Assembly: GCA_905372345.1 (NCBI GenBank)
Contig: CAJPPE010000013.1
Span: forward strand, 1 to 13,136
Reading direction: 5' to 3'
Source: an uncultured Treponema sp.
GTDB lineage: Bacteria; Spirochaetota; Spirochaetia; Treponematales; Treponemataceae
DNA: 13,136 nucleotides
Part shown: positions 8,482 through 13,136 of the stretch, piece after piece
Position numbering within the stretch: the stretch's first letter is position 1
Layout of the letters: every line of letters starts with the position of its first letter
The notes under the pieces: model-generated
Told to the model about the DNA's origin: nothing
What the model saw: the letters and a program-made list of their open reading frames with translations, nothing else
The model's database searches: none
Position numbers and translations under genes: made by a program

Positions 8482-11400
8482 TTAAAATATATCAACTCTT
8501 ACACCTACAGATATATGCGGAATAACCGATTTGATTGCAGATTTTTTACTTGTTGAATCCACATCGGTAGGTATAAACCATAATTGACCTTCAGTAAATA
8601 TCGAGAAAGAACTAAAATATTTTTGCTTATGGAATTTCACACGAGGAAATTCAATTTGTGTAAGCAAAGCCGACAATATTTGAGGGCGTCCGCTTTGGGT
8701 GTTTGTAAAAAGTGAAAACTGTGCACCCAAGGCCAGATCCAAATACAGCCATTTCCAATCAGGTCCAAAATAATATCCGAACGGCAGCTCATAAACATTG
8801 GCTAAAAGTTTCAGAGAAACAATATGTCCTCCATATCTAATTTGCTGATTACCGTATAGAGCTGTAAACTGACTTTGTAAAAACTGCCCATAATGGAGCT
8901 GAAGTTTTACATTATCATCAAAAAAGCTCAATCCCACACCTAAATTCCACAAAGAAGCACCCCAAAAAGCAGTTTCAAAATGCAAACCTTGAATAAACTT
9001 AGGTAAACCATAGCTTGCCTTATCTCCCTTCCTCAAAAGAGCTTCTACACTTGACAGCTCTACATCATCCGAAGATAAGCCATTAAACTTTATTGAGTTA
9101 TTGTACCGGCCTCCTTCACCGGGCGATATCAACGTAATCTCAGGAGCCGTCTTATCAACTTTTATTATTGTTCTGCAGACTGCTATTTCCTTGTTTTCCA
9201 TAACAGCTCTTACTAATAAAAAGTGGTTTCCTTCCGGCATATCATCTGTCTCAAGACGATACTTCCAATTAGCAGCCGACTTAACAGGTGTAAAGGTCTT
9301 GCCGTTATCAAAGCTTACTTCTACATACTTAACACGCTTTGCCTTAAATACTCTTTTATCTTCCGGTGCAGAATCTTTTGAAGAGACTCGTGCTTTTTCT
9401 TCTTCAGAAACCGCATAACCGGCCCTTCCTCTAAGATAAGGCCTGTCTATAGCAAAGTCGCCCATTGCAAAGTTGTCTATAGTAATCCAAGGGCCTTCTG
9501 CCTCATAGTTTATCTTATGCACCTCAGAAGATATCAACCCTGATCCTGTACCGCTTGCCTTTAACTCAAGACTATGCTCTCCGTTTCCCAGCTTTTCACT
9601 GTTTAATTTAAAACAAACATAACCGGTTTTAGATACAGAAACCGTTTCAATTTCTTTTCCGTCTATATATAAACTTGCTTCTTCTACACGTTTATCAAAC
9701 ATAAGACGGCCGTATACATTGAATTCGCCTCTTACAGTCTCTCCATTCAAAGGGTATAATAATTCTATCTTGTTTTTGTCTTTTTTTCGGTACACATCAA
9801 AGTTAATGGAGACCTCATTTGCATTATTAGCCTTATCGACCCCGCTGATCTCAAGATTATATCTTCCTTCAGGTAAAGAACTTATGTCTATATCTTTAGA
9901 TAAGATTATATCTTTTTCAAGTTTTATCTCGGATAATTTTTGAGGTACGGAAGAACCGCTAAGGCTTTTTATCTTCAATGTTACCCCCTCAAGTGAAATA
10001 TTATCATAAACTTGTCCCGATACAAAAAGATTGTTATCCAATTTTGAGCCTGCCAGAGGGTATTCAAGCTGTAGAACGGGAGGCGTATTGTCTATGTTAA
10101 TTAATGTAGAATATAAGGATACCTGTTCATATTTATCAGTAGCCCTTACAAAAACTACATGTGTTCCGTCATTTATAATATGTGTATTAATACGGTACTG
10201 CCATTTCTCTCCGCCCTCCACGAGGTTATAGGTTTGACCATTGTCAAGAGATACTTCTACTTGTTTGATACCGTTTTTATCTATTGCATTTCCGGATATT
10301 ACGCTTATTTCTTTTACTGTATCGGTTATAAGCGGGTAACCTACAACTACTTTAGGAATTTCTAAAGATACCCTTATCTTTCTTTTTACAGGTTGGCTTG
10401 TAACTCCGTAAATGTCTTCAGCATACATTGTAATTTCATGCTCATTGTCGGTAAGCTCGCTTAACAAGATGGGTATAGAAAAGCTGTTTTTTATCTCCAT
10501 CGATTTATAAGCACCGTTATCTATTTTATAATAGATCTTGGCTGCTTCATCGTCATCATATACAATGCCCGATATTTCAAAGTCGCTTATAATTATTTCG
10601 TTTTCAGCGGGTAAATGTAAATCGATCCTTGGTGCATCTTCACTATTGTCTATGTCAAAACTATAACTATTGAAATTTCTTGTATTTCCGGCAAGGTCAG
10701 TAAATCTAAACTGCATGTTCTTATTCAATGGTTCTTTTGCACTGCCTATTATAAGATTCGGTAAGGAGCTATATTCGAAAGTCTTCCATTCAGAGCCCTT
10801 ACTTGCCCCTTTATACTCTGCTTTTACATCAGGAAATCTATCAGTTACCTTAAAAGCTGAATAGATTGAACCGTTTACCTTTCCTCCGCTTTCAGGTAAG
10901 ACCATAGCAACCTCAGGAGCTTCGCTGTCTTTATAAAATACTCTATGTTCAAAGCTTTCTTTTCCGGCTAAATCGACGGCTTTTATGGTAAACAGTATCG
11001 GGCCGTCAGGTTGCCCGCTTACATTTATAGTTTCATTAAAAGCATTAGACAACTTTACATAAGAGGAATCGCCGCCAATACTATATTCTACGGTTTTAAT
11101 GCCGGCTCCGTCCGAGACACGGCCTTTTAAATTTATAGACTTATTTACAAAAGCGGCAGCTTCGCTCATATCAAGGTTTATCGCAGGCGGAGCCATATCT
11201 GAAAGAATATCTACAAGGGGGCTTGTATATACAGAGCCTTCACTGTCGGTAATTTTTACACCTACGCCCTTATATAAACCGTCTCCGTTTACGGTTAATT
11301 TTATCGAGCTGCCTTCATATTCAGCTGCAATGTTTTTACCGCCTATAACTGTCAAAGATTCTATAACCATTCCTTCTCTGGGCTGGTAAACACCTAATAA

Positions 11401-12039
11401 GGATTTTCCTTCAGTTAAAACAACCTGATTATTTTCATTCAAATTGGTTTTAGCCCAGACAAGATTTTCTTCCGAACCTGCCCCGGACATATTTACAACA
11501 CGGATAACTAAGGTTTGTTTAGTAATTCTGTCATTTATGTCGGTTGCCGTAACGGAAACGGTATACAATCCCGGTTCGGATTTGGTATTTACATTTGTTT
11601 TTATTACATATTCCGTCTGACCGGTCTTTATAGGCAATGAAGTCTCTTCTTCTCCGTTAAAGCCTGCACTTAAATATTTTAAACCTGAAGGAGCCTTTAC
11701 ATGTACCGATGTGGAAGCCTTAGATTGAGCATTATATATAGGGATTACTGTCTCACCGTTATCAAATGATATAACAGGTTCCTTACCTTCCGCTTTGAAA
11801 TTTATACTTACCGGAATACCGGAGATTCCTTTTTTGTTTACCGCATATATTGTTAATGTATGCTTGCCGGCAGTTATTCCTTTTTCTATAGCTCCAAAAC
11901 CGGCAGCAGATGCAGGTATAGTTTTTTCTTCACCTTTATCTATTTTATACCGTATTTCACTCGCTCCATATAGGTCATACACTACTCCTGCTATATAAAG
12001 GTCTTCAAAAACCTCTGTATCCATAACAGGTTTTAACAT
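8482..12039 (-). CDS. Ig-repeat protein with C-terminal outer-membrane barrel, distal part of a frameshifted gene
   Basis: This 1185-codon frame is the continuation of the gene at 12069-13136 rather than an independent one. It has no signal peptide, no good ribosome binding site at ATG 12039, and its first Ig-like domain starts within a linker. Residues 1-1004 hold about ten Ig-like domains of 85-115 residues and part of another, with recurrent motifs such as VSFDNG, IDNTPPVLQLEYP and VDKTAPEITLISP. Residues about 1005-1185 look like a small transmembrane beta-barrel: about eight amphipathic strands rich in Tyr, Trp and Phe (LWNLGVGLSFFDDNVKLQL, LYLDLALGAQFSLF, IPHISVGVRVDIF). The terminal Phe is typical of proteins inserted by the Bam machinery. 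Outer-membrane anchoring is inferred from this. The lipoprotein gene follows after 21 bp. Whether the full product is made depends on the A7 site. Confidence 0.8.
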   Translation of the reverse strand: MLKPVMDTEVFEDLYIAGVVYDLYGASEIRYKIDKGEEKTIPASAAGFGAIEKGITAGKHTLTIYAVNKKGISGIPVSINFKAEGKEPVISFDNGETVIPIYNAQSKASTSVHVKAPSGLKYLSAGFNGEEETSLPIKTGQTEYVIKTNVNTKSEPGLYTVSVTATDINDRITKQTLVIRVVNMSGAGSEENLVWAKTNLNENNQVVLTEGKSLLGVYQPREGMVIESLTVIGGKNIAAEYEGSSIKLTVNGDGLYKGVGVKITDSEGSVYTSPLVDILSDMAPPAINLDMSEAAAFVNKSINLKGRVSDGAGIKTVEYSIGGDSSYVKLSNAFNETINVSGQPDGPILFTIKAVDLAGKESFEHRVFYKDSEAPEVAMVLPESGGKVNGSIYSAFKVTDRFPDVKAEYKGASKGSEWKTFEYSSLPNLIIGSAKEPLNKNMQFRFTDLAGNTRNFNSYSFDIDNSEDAPRIDLHLPAENEIIISDFEISGIVYDDDEAAKIYYKIDNGAYKSMEIKNSFSIPILLSELTDNEHEITMYAEDIYGVTSQPVKRKIRVSLEIPKVVVGYPLITDTVKEISVISGNAIDKNGIKQVEVSLDNGQTYNLVEGGEKWQYRINTHIINDGTHVVFVRATDKYEQVSLYSTLINIDNTPPVLQLEYPLAGSKLDNNLFVSGQVYDNISLEGVTLKIKSLSGSSVPQKLSEIKLEKDIILSKDIDISSLPEGRYNLEISGVDKANNANEVSINFDVYRKKDKNKIELLYPLNGETVRGEFNVYGRLMFDKRVEEASLYIDGKEIETVSVSKTGYVCFKLNSEKLGNGEHSLELKASGTGSGLISSEVHKINYEAEGPWITIDNFAMGDFAIDRPYLRGRAGYAVSEEEKARVSSKDSAPEDKRVFKAKRVKYVEVSFDNGKTFTPVKSAANWKYRLETDDMPEGNHFLLVRAVMENKEIAVCRTIIKVDKTAPEITLISPGEGGRYNNSIKFNGLSSDDVELSSVEALLRKGDKASYGLPKFIQGLHFETAFWGASLWNLGVGLSFFDDNVKLQLHYGQFLQSQFTALYGNQQIRYGGHIVSLKLLANVYELPFGYYFGPDWKWLYLDLALGAQFSLFTNTQSGRPQILSALLTQIEFPRVKFHKQKYFSSFSIFTEGQLWFIPTDVDSTSKKSAIKSVIPHISVGVRVDIF
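8485..9027 (-). other. C-terminal beta-barrel-like domain
   Basis: The 181 residues from GDKASYGLPKFIQGLHFE to VGVRVDIF change character from Ig-like to aromatic-rich amphipathic strands with short turns. About eight strands can be drawn, and the last residue is Phe. The switch occurs within an incomplete Ig-like domain (ELSSVEALLRKGDKAS). Strand count and topology are estimates by eye. Confidence 0.65.
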
Positions 12040-12068
12040 TTCTATTACAGGCTTGCCTTTGTTCTGAT

Positions 12069-12087
12069 CTATTGCAATAGTTTTTTT
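12069..12087 (-). other. A7 frameshift site joining the two halves of the Ig-barrel gene
   Basis: On the minus strand the codons read ATA AAA AAA CTA TTG CAA TAG. A -1 shift on A AAA AAA, or one extra A, gives ACT ATT GCA ATA GAT CAG and continues through 12039 to the stop at 8482. With one base added, 13136-8482 is exactly 1552 codons including the stop. Possible causes are a phase-variable tract, programmed or transcriptional slippage, an inactivating mutation, or a base-call error. No strong stimulatory stem or Shine-Dalgarno-like element is obvious nearby. Confidence 0.85.
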
Positions 12088-13136
12088 ATTCTTACAATGT
12101 TTCCGGCAATGTCCGTTGCAGTTATCTCCACAGCAGCACTCTTGGCTCCGCTCTTACTTACATCGAATTCTTTTATCCAATAACTATTTCCCGGAGTAAG
12201 TTGAAATTCGCCGCTTTCGCCGTTACATTTCCAAGATAAACTTGATAAACCTGCTGAATCCATAGCTTTCCCTGCTACGGAAAATACAGGGGCCATAGGG
12301 CTGTCTTCCTCAGGATAGATGAACTCAACTTTAGGAGCTGTATTATCGACAAACAATAAGAATGTGTGAATACCTACACTTCCTTGCTTATCTATTGCCT
12401 TAAACCAAATTACCTTAGGTCCGTCATCTATAGTTTTTGTATCCAGTTTTAATGAAAACTTTGACTGCTTTGTTTTTTTATTATAAGAAAGTTTTATTTC
12501 TTCAAAGTTCTCCCCGTTATTTAATGAGTATAGCAGCCTTTCTACGCCGTTTCCGTCCTCTACAGTTCCTTCAATACTTATTCTTCCTGAAACAAGTTCG
12601 CCCACACTTCTATTTACTATGCCGGTTACCGGTGAACGGCGGTTTAGATAAAAGCTGTTTTTTACGGATTTACCTTTTACTCCGTTAATGTCTACACCCC
12701 AAGCCTCTATTGTGTGTGTACCTTCTTCAAAATTTTCCGTGTTTATATAATATGACCAAAATTCTTTTCCTTTTGCACGGTATATATTTTCTCCGCCGTC
12801 TATGCGAAGTTCTACATAGTCTACGGCATCATCATCTACGCAGGTTCCTATTACGTTTATATTTCCGATTACCACGGCTTCAGTTTTAGGATTACTTATG
12901 TTTACTATCGGTAAGTCGGAATTAGGGTCTATATACATATTAAATGGCCCCTCATATCCCTCATTGCCGGCTATATCTACGGCTCTTATCAGAATATTGT
13001 ATTTGCCTTTTTTCTTACCCGATATATCTATTGATTGCTGCCAGCTTTCTTTGCTTGTCATCTGAACCGTATCAATATCTTTAGATCCTCCGGCATATAC
13101 AACTCCAAAAAAGCTGATCATTATTAATAAATACAT
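12069..13136 (-). CDS. Ig-repeat envelope protein, proximal part of a frameshifted gene; 5' end at or beyond window edge
   Basis: The frame has 355 codons. Its first ATG is the last codon of the window, so the real start may lie outside. MYLLIMISFFGVVYA followed by GGSKD reads as a signal peptide with an Ala cleavage site, but it lacks the usual basic n-region, again hinting at missing codons. Residues 16-70 resemble the second half of an Ig-like domain. Complete ones cover about 71-166 and 167-263, and a fourth covers 264-355 (VDNTAPKVEFIYPEEDSP to TATDIAGNIVRIKK). The frame then ends LLQ-stop just after A7. Adding one A gives RIKKTIAIDQNKGKPVIEML, which runs into the 8482-12039 frame without a break. 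As it stands the product would lack the barrel and could not be anchored by it. Confidence 0.78.
   Translation of the reverse strand: MYLLIMISFFGVVYAGGSKDIDTVQMTSKESWQQSIDISGKKKGKYNILIRAVDIAGNEGYEGPFNMYIDPNSDLPIVNISNPKTEAVVIGNINVIGTCVDDDAVDYVELRIDGGENIYRAKGKEFWSYYINTENFEEGTHTIEAWGVDINGVKGKSVKNSFYLNRRSPVTGIVNRSVGELVSGRISIEGTVEDGNGVERLLYSLNNGENFEEIKLSYNKKTKQSKFSLKLDTKTIDDGPKVIWFKAIDKQGSVGIHTFLLFVDNTAPKVEFIYPEEDSPMAPVFSVAGKAMDSAGLSSLSWKCNGESGEFQLTPGNSYWIKEFDVSKSGAKSAAVEITATDIAGNIVRIKKLLQ

Noticed and set aside
8482..8495. TATATT-like minus-strand element as an internal promoter for the lipoprotein
   Set aside because: It lies in the AT-rich final codons of the barrel gene, with no convincing -35 element at proper spacing. 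The 21 bp gap favours co-transcription.
8482..12039. The 1185-codon frame as an independent gene starting at ATG 12039
   Set aside because: It has no export signal although it ends in an outer-membrane-type barrel, its ribosome binding site is poor, and the coding sense continues upstream through the A7 site in the same Ig linker.
2863..12688. Many 60-105 codon + strand frames opposite the envelope genes
   Set aside because: They lie antisense to long, domain-consistent minus-strand genes, have no recognisable protein features or ordered ribosome binding sites, and are best explained as shadows.
1..13136. CRISPR arrays, tRNA/rRNA genes, insertion sequences, phage or toxin-antitoxin genes
   Set aside because: I looked on both strands and found no direct-repeat arrays, cloverleaf sequence, transposase motifs or terminal inverted repeats.

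Overview
The window looks like a spirochaete chromosome segment, most likely Treponema. This rests on moderately AT-rich DNA, a FapA (DUF342) flagellar gene followed by two small overlapping genes, and two giant Ig-repeat envelope proteins, one with a lipoprotein signal and one ending in an outer-membrane-type barrel. The genus is an inference from protein style, not from a database match.

Positions 1-1913 (+ strand) hold the end of a tightly packed flagellar-type operon. It contains the 3' part of fapA, a 111-residue hydrophilic protein starting at GTG 1003 inside fapA, and a membrane-anchored coiled-coil protein with a C-terminal DUF6115/SwrB-like helical motif. The overlaps are 20 bp and 4 bp, which suggests translational coupling. 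Positions 1914-2076 separate converging transcription units and hold a hairpin at 2029-2057 whose pairing and U-tract both favour termination of the minus-strand operon.

Positions 2077-13136 (- strand) hold two very large envelope genes. The promoter-proximal one (13136 to 8482) is split into two frames by what looks like a single-base deletion, or a -1 slippage site, in an A7 tract at 12081-12087. Restoring the frame gives one protein of about 1551 residues: an apparent signal peptide, about 14 Ig-like domains, and a C-terminal barrel of about 180 residues ending in Phe. Its neighbour (8460 to 2077) is a 2127-residue predicted lipoprotein. It has Ig-like domains, a Lys-rich helical insert, an IPT/TIG-like domain and seven C-terminal repeats that read like a seven-bladed beta-propeller. 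The genes are 21 bp apart and share one visible terminator, so they probably form an operon for an envelope or surface assembly whose function is unknown.

I see no tRNA, rRNA, CRISPR array, insertion sequence or attachment site. No gene-free stretch exceeds 300 bases.
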